From positions 26,727,118 through 26,791,117 of the forward strand of contig NC_090280.1 of NCBI RefSeq assembly GCF_037392515.1: a stretch of 64,000 nt of DNA, in the 5' to 3' direction. A program made the translations under genes and the position numbers. A model generated the notes under the pieces. It saw nothing but the letters and a program-made list of their open reading frames with translations, was not told where the DNA came from and made no database searches. The stretch comes from Haliotis asinina (lineage: Eukaryota; Mollusca; Gastropoda; Lepetellida; Haliotidae). How positions within the stretch are numbered: the first letter of the stretch is position 1; each line of letters opens with the position of its first letter. Below, piece by piece: positions 1 through 9,299 of this stretch.

Positions 1-99
1 GATCTGTTCATGTTCTGTCATGTTCTATTGTTATTAGGTGAAAATGCACCCCCAAACCATTAGAGAATTACATCAGATTGTGTCTTAGATTTGCAGTTT

Positions 100-520
100 G
101 CTAATGAGTCATAACGGATAAGCACGACATGCAGACAGAAGGTCAGTAGAGAATGGCGTTTATCCGTAGGTTATGGGAAGAGAACCAGAACACATTCGTC
201 GTGAAAGACATAATAGAACAAATAACAAGTCAAGGAAAAGAGGTGTGTCATTCATCCAGTTACGACAAATGTTTTCGCAGCCATCACTAGATTTTGCGGA
301 CGATCGAGTTCCATTTGCAAAACATCGGTAACTTCCGTGCATCATGCGTTATTTAATGTTATTCGAGATAAACAAAAGTAACTACCACGATGTACCGAAT
401 GAGCTGCTATCGTCAGCGGGGTGTATTGCAATGCACCTCGCTTGTACACGGAGTACGTTGGAAAAAAAACAGAAGAGCGCTCAGCCGATCGGGCAGCGAC
501 ATTTATGTGTGAGGTAAGAT
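100..520 (+). promoter_or_regulatory. CpG-rich putative promoter / 5' exon region of the zinc-finger gene
   Basis: CG dinucleotides are much denser here than in the AT-rich DNA that follows (for example the stretches around 285-320, 395-420 and 470-500). A good 5' splice site, GAG|GTAAGA, lies near 510-516. The layout suits a TSS region with an untranslated first exon that leads into the zinc-finger gene to its right. No TATA box is evident. The direction and the link to the gene are inferred from proximity. Confidence 0.35.
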
Positions 521-910
521 TATAAGGTATAGCCATTAACAATCAAAGTTATGCATTCATTCTTGCAATATTCAAATGCTAAGAACAATATATATACAAA
601 ATTATCAAGTAATTCATTTTCTTTTAGAAACTCAATGGAAAAAATGAACAGGCACATTATTTAAAGATCCTTTATCGTTTTTACATGAAAATACGTGTCG
701 CGTATGATGGAAATATCAATTTTGTCAAGCAGGACATGCTTGACCGTGATTCTTACATCAGTACAAGCACTAGAGTATCAATGGATTAAATTATGATTTA
801 AAACTAGCAAGCAAATATCTTTCAAAGTAGACAACTATTTGCTTGGACAATACAATATAATACTGGGCTATTTATCGCCAGCAACTTAAGGTAGATCACC
901 ATTCTAGGGT

Positions 911-1124
911 CTGTGAGAAGTTACATTACTGTTGCTACCTGCATAGACCCTAGCTGGATTTACATCATCCCTTCAGCAGTTGGCGTTGAGAATGACCCAG
1001 GCTTGCTGGATGATAAAGGGTTCCAGTGTTTGAACTGCCCTAAATGTGTTTCATCATTTTCCATGTTCAGGAATCACATCAAAGAACATAACCAGGTTGT
1101 AGCTCCCTCTGGACTTCCACCTGG
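911..1124 (+). CDS. Exon with N-terminal C2H2 zinc finger
   Basis: The open frame contains a C-X2-C-X12-H-X3-H finger starting FQCLNC and ending FRNHIKEH, with the usual aromatic and hydrophobic core positions. The exon is bounded on the left by a possible acceptor (..GTGAG|AAG) and on the right by a plausible donor G|GTAATG at about 1125. An ATG is available at 913, but the finger-bearing frame may enter from an upstream exon. This is the first recognisable protein segment of the zinc-finger gene. Confidence 0.5.
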
Positions 1125-1307
1125 GTAATGTCTGTTGCGCTCGTGTTTTGGGGGAGGATAATCTCAGTACTCACATTAGTCTCCACCAAGCTGTAGAATC
1201 CCCGAATGACTGCTGTACATCCATATTCCGCTGAAGGATCTGTAGCATCACATTCCCAAGCAATAAGTGTTTCATGACACATTAGGAGAGATGGCACCTG
1301 AAGCAAT

Positions 1308-1526
1308 TTGATTCCAAATTTCAACGAAAATACTGTTACCGTTTACAAATGTGTTCGTTATTCTATATTTGTTGACATTCTGAATTTCAAGAGACATGTT
1401 CAGACGAAACACTCTGAGGCTCTTAGAGAACGAATGAGAACAGAAACTGACATATCAGAAGGTATGATATTTGATAAGGTTTCTGGGCATACACAGACAC
1501 TAATGCATTCAAAAATACAACCTTGA
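1308..1526 (+). CDS. Exon-like ORF with degenerate zinc finger
   Basis: The translation contains YKCVRY...FKRHVQTKH. This looks like a C2H2 finger whose second cysteine is replaced by tyrosine while the H-X4-H end is kept. It lies about 180 bp after the first finger exon, in keeping with a short intron. The loss of a zinc ligand points to decay. It is not recognisable beyond the finger. Confidence 0.35.
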   Translation: MIPNFNENTVTVYKCVRYSIFVDILNFKRHVQTKHSEALRERMRTETDISEGMIFDKVSGHTQTLMHSKIQP

Positions 1527-1692
1527 TATTGATTTGAGAAAAAAATAATCTTGTATCCGGAAAAGGAATCAACAGAGAGGAAAGAGCCGACTTGTAAAGA
1601 CACAGCTAGACATTGGAGCCATTTCTGGTCAATGTCACCTGCAGCATGAAGCGGTCAGGTTTAGTGACAGTCACTATAGGCATGAGCATGGC

Positions 1693-3017
1693 ATGGTCAA
1701 TTCCGCTGAGAACAACACTGAACCTGAAGATAAGAGTGATTGTCTGATGCTAGTGCAGTTTACTAAAACAGATTGCAGTTTCCGTGGATTGACAAAGGGA
1801 ACAATGTCCGGTGAATATAAGAAATGCTGTAAGTCCGTGAGAGCTGCAGTTAAAGGTGATGAAACTGATGACGAGTCTGATTTTTCTGAAACAGATGATG
1901 CTGGGGATAATGGCACCATGAAGCTTGTTCCCAGAATGCCTCACAGGTCAGAGTTCTTCTCTGCTTCAGAAACAAGCAGTCAGGATGTGGTGGGACTTGA
2001 TTCTTCCTTCCTAGTAGTCAGGAAACAGTCTGGGAAATCAGAGAGCAAATATAATATGAATGAAAACATACTGACCCACGACATGGAGAGAAAGGTATGT
2101 GACCTTGAACTGGAGGATGACAATTGTGGAAGAAAGACATACGAAGACCAGGTTGGTTACAGAAACTCAACTCAAAACACATACATTGTTGGAGTAGATC
2201 CTGCAGTTGATGGAGGTGCTCAGGAAGTTGCTATGTCCATGACTGAAGTAAATGTGTCTGAGGTTACAAGGAGCATTGATCCTTTAGTGAAGGTCATACG
2301 ATGTGATAAAGAAGGTGCCATGGTTAAGGTATTTGGGACGGGGCTAGAAGGCTGCTGTAATTGCACATTGTGGGGAAGAATATTTAGGAGCGAAAATGAT
2401 TTTGGCAGGCACTGTAAGGTTAAAATGACCCATAAGATATTAAGAACAGTACATCACAAGAATCTTTCAGTAAGAAATAGAGGAGCAAGTGAAGGCAACA
2501 GTGAGAGCACCTGCAAAAGTGACACACATGTAGTGTCTAGTACAGGTGGTAGAGATGTTTATCTGCGTCTGTGGGAAGTTGGACATGTCGCACACCGGGA
2601 TAGTAGAGAGTCCATACAGGTTGAGGAACATGTAATTGTGGAAGTCAGACCGGATGTTACCACAGGTCGTGTGAAGGTCACACAGCATTGGGCAGGTTTC
2701 AGGACAGGACTTGTGTCAGGTAGCTTGACAAAGGTGTTATGGTTGATGAAGAGGATCTTACTGTCACTTTGTCTCTCGCTTTGGATGAAACTAATTCTGT
2801 TGGTGAAACTAAGGAAAGTGGTGTCGACCCTGAAAACGTTAATTGCATCACAAGAAATGGACCATATTGCTCAAAGGAAAATAAACATAGTAATGAGGAA
2901 AATGCACCCAGTGTTTTAGATATCAAAATGGAAAACAGACCTTGTGCTTCAAATATCAAAGGTAAAAATGGGCCTAGTGCCTCAAACATCAGTGGGAAAA
3001 TGGACCAAGTATTATAG
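1693..3017 (+). pseudogene. Acidic Ser/Thr-rich segment of the zinc-finger gene, frameshifted
   Basis: One frame is open from 1693 to 2919, but protein-like composition (acidic, Ser/Thr-rich, with a degenerate CCNC...FGRH finger) stops near 2700. It resumes in a different frame from about 2739 (VDEEDLTVTLSLALDETN) to 3017. The 1693-2919 tail after 2700 is basic and hydrophobic, so it is probably out-of-frame translation. The switch could be a frameshift or a short unrecognised intron. From about 2920 to 3125 a degenerate ~40-45-bp repeat (core GGGAAAATGGACCAA) runs on and the frame is lost. Confidence 0.45.
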
Positions 3018-3261
3018 GTATCAAAATGGTAAAATGGTCCTTGGGCGTCAAAGAGCAATAGGGAAAATGGATGCAGTATTTCAAACAGTGGGGAAAATGG
3101 ACCAACTTGTGTTTCCCTCTTTGGGGAAATTAATAATCTTTTGGACGCTGATAGTAACACAGGCAGTGACTTCATGGTGAAATAAGAAAGTCCAGCACGT
3201 GTTAAAAGTGATGTTAGTCTCAGTGACTTCTGACAGTACCCAGAATGATTGTAATAGTGAT

Positions 3262-3393
3262 TTTAGCGTCCACTCGTCACACCAAACACCCAGGTTCGAT
3301 TCCCCACATGGATGCATTGTGTTATGCTCATTTCTGATGTCCACGGCTGTGATATTCCTGGTGTATTGCTAAAAGCAGTGTAAAACTTAACTC
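3262..3393 (+). repeat. tRNA-derived SINE, degenerate, forward
   Basis: It shows the family's order of blocks: GCGTCCACTCGTCAC, then CCCAGGTTCGATTCCCCACA (B-box-like), then a GCTCATTTCTG block, and finally a degenerate 'GCTAAAAGCAGTGTAAAAC' tail. It sits in an intron of the zinc-finger gene. Confidence 0.7.
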
Positions 3394-3554
3394 TCGCACC
3401 CGCTCAAGTGATCCTTTTCAGTTATGTAGATCATATATTCATTTCAGTCTCCTAGTTATATGGAGTCATATCTCTGTCACATTGTATCGTTTCTAAACTG
3501 GAAATAGTCTTGAGAGTTTTTATGACTGCAATTGTTTGGTATCTCTTTTTCAGA

Positions 3555-3603
3555 TAAGCAAGGACAGTGCTATGTTGGTATCACAGAATCAGGTTGTGGA
3601 AAT
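3555..3603 (+). CDS. Small exon, copy 1 of a tandemly duplicated exon
   Basis: A strong acceptor (pyrimidine run then TTTTTCAG) precedes about 50 bp that ends at a GGAAATG|GTAAGT donor. The exon and its left flank (AACTGGAAATAGT...CAATTGTTTGGT) are matched by a related block about 430 bp downstream. This indicates a tandem exon duplication later split by a reverse-oriented SINE. Confidence 0.4.
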
Positions 3604-3611
3604 GGTAAGTT

Positions 3612-3772
3612 AGTGAGTGAGTAAGTGACTGTGTAAGTGTGGTTTTACACCACTTACAGCAATATTCCAGCAATATCACTGCTGGGTTTCACACATTGGA
3701 CCCATGTGGGGGGTCTTTGGCACGATGAGCGGACGCTTTTACCATTATTCTACCCCACCACCCCATCCAGGA
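3612..3772 (-). repeat. tRNA-derived SINE, reverse
   Basis: Starting from a GTGAGTGAGTAAGTG block, the + strand shows the reverse complement of the SINE: TTTTACACCACTTACAGC, CAATATTCCAGCAATATCAC, and a degraded tRNA-like head ending in CTACCCCACCACCCC. It lies between the two duplicated small exons. Confidence 0.75.
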
Positions 3773-3975
3773 GTAGGATGGTGGGTCGCTGTAAGGAGTG
3801 TCTGGTCTGGCTTATATTTGAAACTTGGACACAGGGTTTAATTTTTTTTTAATTCCAGATAAGTAGACTGATCTTAACATTTGCTGGACTTAACTTAATA
3901 TCATCTGAACCATATTGCCTTATAAATTGGAAGTAGTTTTGGCAGTTTTATCCATGCAATGGTTTGGTTTGTGCG

Positions 3976-4040
3976 TTTCGGGGAACTGAGGACAGAGCTG
4001 TGTTGGAATTCGAGAAAGACGACAGTCAGACTGTGATTAT
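3976..4040 (+). pseudogene. Small exon, copy 2 of the duplicated exon, acceptor degraded
   Basis: The block GGACAGAGCTGTGTTGG matches GGACAGTGCTATGTTGG of copy 1, and it ends in a good donor ATTATG|GTAAGT. The polypyrimidine acceptor of copy 1 is replaced here by GTTTCGGGGAACTGAG, which looks weak, so this copy is probably not spliced efficiently. Confidence 0.35.
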
Positions 4041-4566
4041 GGTAAGTACAAGGATGGTTGGTCAGTGGAGAGAGCGTATAATGTATATCTAATCTTGCCT
4101 GTATTTGAGACTTGAGACAATCAGCTGGATTTAGTGAAATTCAGTCTGTTACATACATACAACGTAGTTGGAAATTAAGTGTTTCATTAAACAACAGCAG
4201 CAACAACAGACTCAACATATGAAGGGAGACAACTCTTGCAACGTTGTTTATTCTTCCCTAGACAAAATTGTGGAGAGGTAGGATGTTTATTAGGCTGGAT
4301 GAAAATATAGTGCTTGAATGAATATGAGTGAGTTAAAGTGTTACGTCACAAGGGCAATATGAAGGCAGGGTATGAAAATCCAAAAACTTCAGCCAGACCA
4401 AAGGGCTTGTTGGATAAAAAGCTTGCCAGTCGTGACCCAATTAATGACCCAATTGAAATTCATCATTTATTTTTTAAAAGTGAATTAATAATGCTTTATT
4501 ACCCAGAAATATGAGAAATACCTTCATGTACATTTGTCATAAAATTTTAAACCACTCATTAGGCAG

Positions 4567-4778
4567 TTGACTGTGAGAATCTGTCAGTCCATGTTGAAAA
4601 TAACATGTCCCGGGTGGCGGGGCAGGCAGTTATTTTGAACTCTGATGAAAGTATATCAGTTTCAAAGATGGATGAAGTCTGGACAACCACAATGCTACCT
4701 AGAGTGGCAAGGACACTATCTGTTGGTGACGAAGGATTCATATTCAGCAAGACTGTTTCCAAGGATCGACTTCGGTGA
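4567..4778 (+). CDS. Exon-like ORF of the zinc-finger locus
   Basis: After an acceptor-like TTAGGCAG the frame is open for about 70 codons (starting DCENLSVHVENN) and ends in TGA at 4776-4778. Composition is acidic and Ser/Val-rich like the other linker segments of this gene. No domain is recognised. It could be an alternative last exon or another decayed linker exon. Confidence 0.35.
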
Positions 4779-4943
4779 ACATTATAAAATTGAATGAATA
4801 TAGTGTATTGTTTCAAGTGAAGAAGATGAATGTTTCTCATCTTTCTTCAGATTAAATTGATGTTATTCATTTTTTACTGAAATTACTGAAATCGATGAGA
4901 AATGGGGAAAATATAATAGCTCAGTCAGATCTTAATCATAACT

Positions 4944-5163
4944 TTTATTGTATCAACCGTAAATGAGGATGAAGTGGCAACTGCAGTCAAACGTGATCTA
5001 AATTCTGATTCAGCATCTGGTTTCACAGTACAGAAGGAAACTGACACGTGTGCAAAGACCTCCGAGATGTATGTGATAGGCAGTGATGGTAAAACTGTTA
5101 TCAAGACAGAATGTGGAACAGAAAACACTGTTGTTCCCAATGATTCATTCATTATTACAAGGA

Positions 5164-5197
<34 letters not shown>

Positions 5198-5354
5198 TGA
5201 TGATGATGATGATGATGCCATGGAATCAGATGCATATCAACATGGCGATGTAAACCCATCTGTGATAATCACGCGTGACTTTGGCTTCATGGGAAGAGAC
5301 TCAACAGAATGGACATTGATGGTTCCTATGGTTGCCATTAAGAAAAAACTGTAG
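4944..5354 (+). CDS. Exon with long poly-aspartate run
   Basis: The ORF encodes a Ser/Thr-rich acidic linker followed by 17 consecutive Asp residues (GAC repeats then GAT repeats, 5166-5216) and ends at a TAG at 5352-5354. Just after the stop, another frame encodes VKTEVKVEPV-like text (about 5425-5455), a motif type often SUMOylated in zinc-finger regulators. The continuation therefore again needs a frame change. Part of the zinc-finger gene by position and composition. Confidence 0.45.
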
Positions 5355-5689
5355 GAATGTATGGAGACCCTGAATGACAGTCACTCTGTGTAAGATGGTG
5401 GGGACATAAAGAACGATACTGTCAAGACAGAGGTAAAAGTTGAACCTGTGTTGGTGCAGGACCTCATTGGATGTTGGCAATGAGTTGTGGGGATGGAGAG
5501 GATGGGTAGAACAGTGTAGAGGTGAAAGCGGAACCTGTCAGCGACGAGGAACTCTGTCAGCCAGCTGTAGGCAATATGGTGTACATACACAAATCATCTC
5601 AGGATGAACATATTTATATTTGATGAGCATGAGAGACAACAACCTGACATCCAACAAAAACTTGGTTATACTTATCACAGCAGCATTCT

Positions 5690-6064
5690 TTGACAAAACA
5701 AAAGTCCGTAAAACAGCAACTTGTTGCAAAACTGCAAATGGTAAGACAATAGAAAGACCTGGCAAAACTACAAGCTGTAAAACAGCAACCCATAGCAAAA
5801 CCAAGGACGGTAAAACAACAGGTTTTTGAAAAACGGCAGTTAGCAAAGAAAGTGGGGGTGTTCCCAGAACCATTAAACAAACAGCTATCAACTGAAAAGC
5901 TACAACCTAAGAAAAGAAAGCAACCAGAAATACAACAACTAGCAGTAGAAGAAGAACAATTAACCAAGAGGCCAGCATGGGTTCAGACACAACCAAAGCC
6001 CCAAACTGTGGAATCCAGTTTGTCTGTGGCTGATGCAAAATCTCTGGTGACAAAACACGAGTAG
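5690..6064 (+). pseudogene. Gln/Lys-rich linker segment, interrupted
   Basis: One frame encodes repeated VKQQ/AKLQ-like units, has an in-frame TAG near 5749, then continues as a Gln/Lys/Pro-rich basic segment (KPKPQTVESS-like) to the stop at 6062-6064. The repeated text (AAACAGCAACTTGTTGCAAAA and relatives) suggests local tandem duplication. No domain is recognised. Confidence 0.35.
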
Positions 6065-6520
6065 CCAGTGATACAGCTACATCCACAGCCGCTGATAAAC
6101 CTGCAGCAAGTGGCACAACAGCAACCAACAGGGAAATTTCAAGCAGCAACCCAACAGCAACCAGTGGTGAAACTGAAAACTTTGGCACCATGACAAACTC
6201 TGGCAACACAGCAGCAGCTGATGGTGAAACTGAAAGCAGTAACACAGCAGCAGCTGATGGTGAAACTGAAAGCTGTGGGAAAACAACAACCAATAGTGAA
6301 ACTGAAGGCAGCGACCCAACAGCAACCAAAGGTGAAACTAAAAAGTCTGGCACCACAGGAATAATTCGTGAAACTTCAAGCAACAACACGACCGCAGCCT
6401 ATGTTGAAACTGGAAAAAGTAGTGAATCAGCAGTCAGTGGTAAAGTTGCAATCACTGATACAAGAGCAGACAGGGGCACAGCAGAAACAATTATTCAAGT
6501 TTCATGTGGTGACCTACAGC
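6065..6520 (+). CDS. Repetitive Thr/Ser/Glu linker with TAAADGETES-like repeats
   Basis: The frame encodes a low-complexity region in which a ~45-bp unit repeats imperfectly about six times (for example GCAGCAGCTGATGGTGAAAC at about 6208 and 6247). Each unit ends in a GETES/GETEN-like motif. Protein-level repeats kept in one frame suggest past selection on this stretch. It precedes the finger array, but the array is entered in a different frame. Confidence 0.4.
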
Positions 6521-6905
6521 CCTACACACAAATCATATGGTTATCCTGTAAGCAAAGAGACCTTTCCACAATCCACCCAACTCTTCGGCCACCTGCACAC
6601 GCACCAAGCACAGAAACAGGGTAATGTCCATATGTGCGTTGTCTGTGGTTCACAATTCAATCAGGCCTCAAGTCTGCGCAAACACATGCACTGTCACATT
6701 CGGGAGTCGGGGAAGGGTTGACCCTGCGTTAATGCCAGTCGCAGAGAGTTACCCCTGTGAGAAGTGTGGATTGGTGTTTCGTTCCAAGAATCGGAGGACT
6801 GTCCATGTTCGTTATGTTCATAAGCAAATGGCACCGAATTAGTGTACGCTTTGTGAGAAGACGTTTTATTCGCCATCGGAATTGGAGTGACACATGTGGA
6901 CACAC
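6520..6905 (+). pseudogene. Frameshifted and stop-interrupted zinc fingers upstream of the main array
   Basis: Four finger-like units are spread over two frames. A degenerate unit (FPQSTQLFGHLHTH, Cys pair lost) and MCVVCGSQF..HMHCH are in frame 2. YPCEKCGLVF..HVRYVH is in frame 3, followed by an in-frame TAG and then CTLCEKTFYSPSELE, which hits a TGA where the first His helix continues. The next linker (HTGEKP) is in frame 1. Each unit is clear on its own but cannot be read through. This is the strongest sign of decay in the locus. Confidence 0.6.
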
Positions 6906-7899
6906 AGGTGAGAAACCATTTGCATGTGATCAGTGCGGGAAAGCCTTCACTCTTTCTACCACACTAAAGGATCACCTGCGATCCCACACAGGGGAACGGT
7001 CAAATAAATGTTCTATATGCTGCAAAGCATATCCATCGTCATCAGTACTTGGACGACACAAGTTCACACATGTTGGTGAACGAAAGTGTAAGTGTGACAT
7101 CTGTGATAATAGTTTCCTATATTCCAACTCACTCACAGTGCACATGAGGACTCACACAGGTGACCGTCCATTCACCTGTAACATCTGCGGAATGACGTTT
7201 ACAGCGTCATGTCACTATCGTGTTCACATGCGAATCCCGACTGGGGAGAAACCTTACAAGTGCACATTCTGTGAAAAACAGTTCAACAACTACGGCAGCC
7301 ATTACCGCCATATTCGTACACATGAGGAGTGGAAGTGCAGTGAGGAGGAAGAACAGGAGGACATTCCTGAGATCTTAGAGGTTAAGCAGGAGGTCACAGT
7401 CATTGACTCTGAAGATGAAGGCGATCTTGAGGGGAAACATGTTCCATTTTTGCTGTCATCGGGTCTGAAAACAACCTTGTTGCAAACACAGGGAGTACCA
7501 GATAAAAGCAAAGTTGAAGAAGCCAAACAAGAACTAAAACTATCATTGTTAGCTAGAAGGACAACAGTAGCTGATGGATCAGCTAATGTGTCTACAGGGG
7601 CTGGGGCTTCAAGAGCAGCAGTTGCCAGTGCTTCCAGTCTCTTCGCAGGTGCTGATGTGACAACCCCTGCTCACTGTAAACCCCATGGTACTGCATCAAG
7701 TGTGCCATATGCTCCAAGTACAGGAGTCGCTGATGGATTGAGCCTTGAATACCAGGATGATCAAAAGAATTCTGTTCAGTTAAGTTCACAAGATTCAAAT
7801 TCTGATGCACACATGAATCCAGTCAAAGGCAGTGTTGGTAGTGTTATGCTTGAGTTACTTGATCCTGTGAAGCCTGTTAAAGCTGGCTCACGAAAGTAA
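6898..7899 (+). CDS. C2H2 zinc-finger array with acidic Ser/Ala-rich tail
   Basis: One open frame (ORF from 6757, finger-bearing from about 6900) encodes five consecutive C2H2 fingers with linkers of TGE(K/R)P type: FACDQC, NKCSIC, CKCDIC, FTCNIC and YKCTFC. The fourth ends HMRIP, so its last His is Pro. An acidic segment (EEEEQEDIPEI, then EVKQE, a SUMO-like site) and an Ala/Ser-rich tail follow, to the stop at 7897-7899. Family knowledge: TGEKP-linked arrays bind DNA in tandem. The first part of this frame before 6898 is basic and probably not the native N-terminus. Confidence 0.7.
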   Translation, partial: GHTGEKPFACDQCGKAFTLSTTLKDHLRSHTGERSNKCSICCKAYPSSSVLGRHKFTHVGERKCKCDICDNSFLYSNSLTVHMRTHTGDRPFTCNICGMTFTASCHYRVHMRIPTGEKPYKCTFCEKQFNNYGSHYRHIRTHEEWKCSEEEEQEDIPEILEVKQEVTVIDSEDEGDLEGKHVPFLLSSGLKTTLLQTQGVPDKSKVEEAKQELKLSLLARRTTVADGSANVSTGAGASRAAVASASSLFAGADVTTPAHCKPHGTASSVPYAPSTGVADGLSLEYQDDQKNSVQLSSQDSNSDAHMNPVKGSVGSVMLELLDPVKPVKAGSRK

Positions 7900-7900
7900 C

Positions 7901-8059
7901 ATGTCCAGAATTCAACAGTTTATGCAAAGGGTGATCACAACACAGCCTAGCCAATTGCCCCCTAGTGAAGTGACTCCACCTAGTGTCAATAAGAAGCAAA
8001 AGCAGCCATTGAAAAGACCCACCACTTCTCCACGGAGACGGAAACTTGAGCCATTATGA
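7901..8059 (+). CDS. Basic C-terminal segment with NLS-like motif, in a shifted frame
   Basis: Immediately after the array ORF stops, another frame is open from ATG 7901 to TGA 8057-8059. It encodes a Gln/Pro-rich peptide ending in clustered basic residues (KKQKQPLKRP..SPRRRKLEPL), which looks like a bipartite nuclear localisation signal. It probably is the original C-terminus of the zinc-finger protein, displaced by a 1- or 2-base shift near 7895. Confidence 0.45.
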   Translation: MSRIQQFMQRVITTQPSQLPPSEVTPPSVNKKQKQPLKRPTTSPRRRKLEPL

Positions 8060-8184
8060 ACAAATGTGGCATCGTAACCCAGCTGCTCTTGTCTCAGGCA
8101 AACAGATGTTGTGAGGCATACGTATGGGGAGGAGGATAATACATGCTACACAGAGAATATTTTCTGTGCAACTTTGTGATGCTC

Positions 8185-8427
8185 TTATCCACACACACTT
8201 CGTGTGTCTTCTTCGATTGGCATTCTAGAAGTTGGGTAGATGAAGGATGAGAACAAAATATCTTTGTCCTCTATAGACGGCGGTTCGACATAGATTTTAA
8301 TGTCATTGTGCTTGACACTTGTCGAAACGTCACCTATACAGAATATAGAAGCTGTATGGCTATAAAAATAGTCCTCATCCTTCATTTCATCTGTGTTATT
8401 GACACGGGCAGTATTTGCAGTTCCCAT
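8185..8427 (-). other. Exon-like antisense ORF related to sequence at 43888-43996
   Basis: The - strand reads an 80-codon ORF with an EMKDEDYFY..TASIF segment. A related - strand text (MKNEDIYYGG..TSLCF) lies just downstream of the last exon of the Ig receptor. The DNA also aligns in two blocks (TTCGACATAGATTTTAATGT with TTCGACTTAGATTCTAATGT, and a CCTCATCCTTCAT block). The shared part may be a receptor-tail exon or an interspersed repeat. The rest of 8060-8816 shows nothing else I can support. Confidence 0.3.
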
Positions 8428-8816
8428 GAATTAAATCTGTGGCCTTTTTAAAGACTGTGGCCATGAGATGCTTTGAATCGGTGATGATGTACATGGATGT
8501 ATGTGTCTTCTGTGTAGCTGTGTGATATAGTAATTGGCACATGTTCTTGCAACTTTTGCATTGATCCTGTATGAACACTACCAATGCCTTATATGAAAAC
8601 TATTATGAGAGGCTATAGAACATCCACATTGGAACTATGGCTATTTCTGTGCTTGACTGTGAGTGCTCATTTCTCTAAGCACCTGCAGGTGTGCCTGTCA
8701 GAGGGAGTAGTCCATGGCTTGATTCATGATGACGTCAGTCGTAATGCAGTATATGTGCATCAGATCCACAATAAGGGAGGAAGTAGTACAACCAATTCTC
8801 TCATGCATTGATAATA

Positions 8817-9290
8817 CATCAAGTCTTGCCATATTTAAGCCAGGCAAATAATCAGTATTTTTCAAATCACAACCTTCACAATATTTTGTAGAACATTGTC
8901 ATCAAGCCTTGTCGGCAATGTTTTAGCCAGACAGATAGTCACTGTTTTTCAAATCACAAATGTTAAGATGCTGTGTACAATTAACCTCTTGCTAAGTAAT
9001 TTTGTTCAAATCACATAAATTGTGATATTTGTTCAACTGGCTTTTGCCAAATTGATAACTGTTTTTGTGCAAATCCTGAATGGAACATTGTGTTCAACTG
9101 GAAATTATCAGTGAAAACAGTGGACTCTTTCTTTGTTTTTAATCACTGTCTTTAAAATACTGTGTTCCACTGAAATTTTCACAGACAATGAGCTCTCTCT
9201 TAATGGATAATGAGTTTAGGTCTGATCACAAATGTTAGGATACTGTGTAAAACTAGAATTTTTTCCTCCAAATGTTAGGATATCGTGTAA
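8817..9290. repeat. Degenerate ~110-bp tandem repeat
   Basis: Related segments recur about every 100-120 bp, each with a TTTTTCAAATCACAAATGTT-like core followed by a GATACTGTGTACAACT-like block. I see four to five copies with many substitutions. It lies downstream of the zinc-finger gene. Confidence 0.5.
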
Positions 9291-9299
9291 AAATGGTCA

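Larger units (their letters stand above)
911..8059 (+). pseudogene. Decayed multi-exon C2H2 zinc-finger protein gene
   Basis: The span holds a series of + strand coding pieces that make sense together: an N-terminal C2H2 finger, acidic Ser/Thr-rich segments, a poly-Asp stretch, VKxE-type SUMO-like motifs, Gln/Lys-rich and TAAADGETES-like repeats, a finger array with TGEKP-type linkers, an acidic tail and a basic C-terminus. C2H2 arrays with such linkers usually bind DNA in the nucleus. Recognisable neighbouring pieces lie in different frames (breaks near 2700-2740, 6064, 6520, 6715, 6842-6900 and 7900) and some fingers lack ligands. The LINE and the Ig receptor elsewhere in the window read cleanly over long stretches, so bulk sequencing error is a less likely cause than real decay. 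Alternatives are unrecognised introns or local indel errors. I cannot name an orthologue. Confidence 0.6.

Noticed and set aside
5166..5216. Poly-Asp run as evidence of a calcium-binding (aspartate-rich shell) protein
   Set aside because: The run is a GAC/GAT trinucleotide expansion within a zinc-finger gene's acidic linker. No signal peptide or other shell-matrix features are present.
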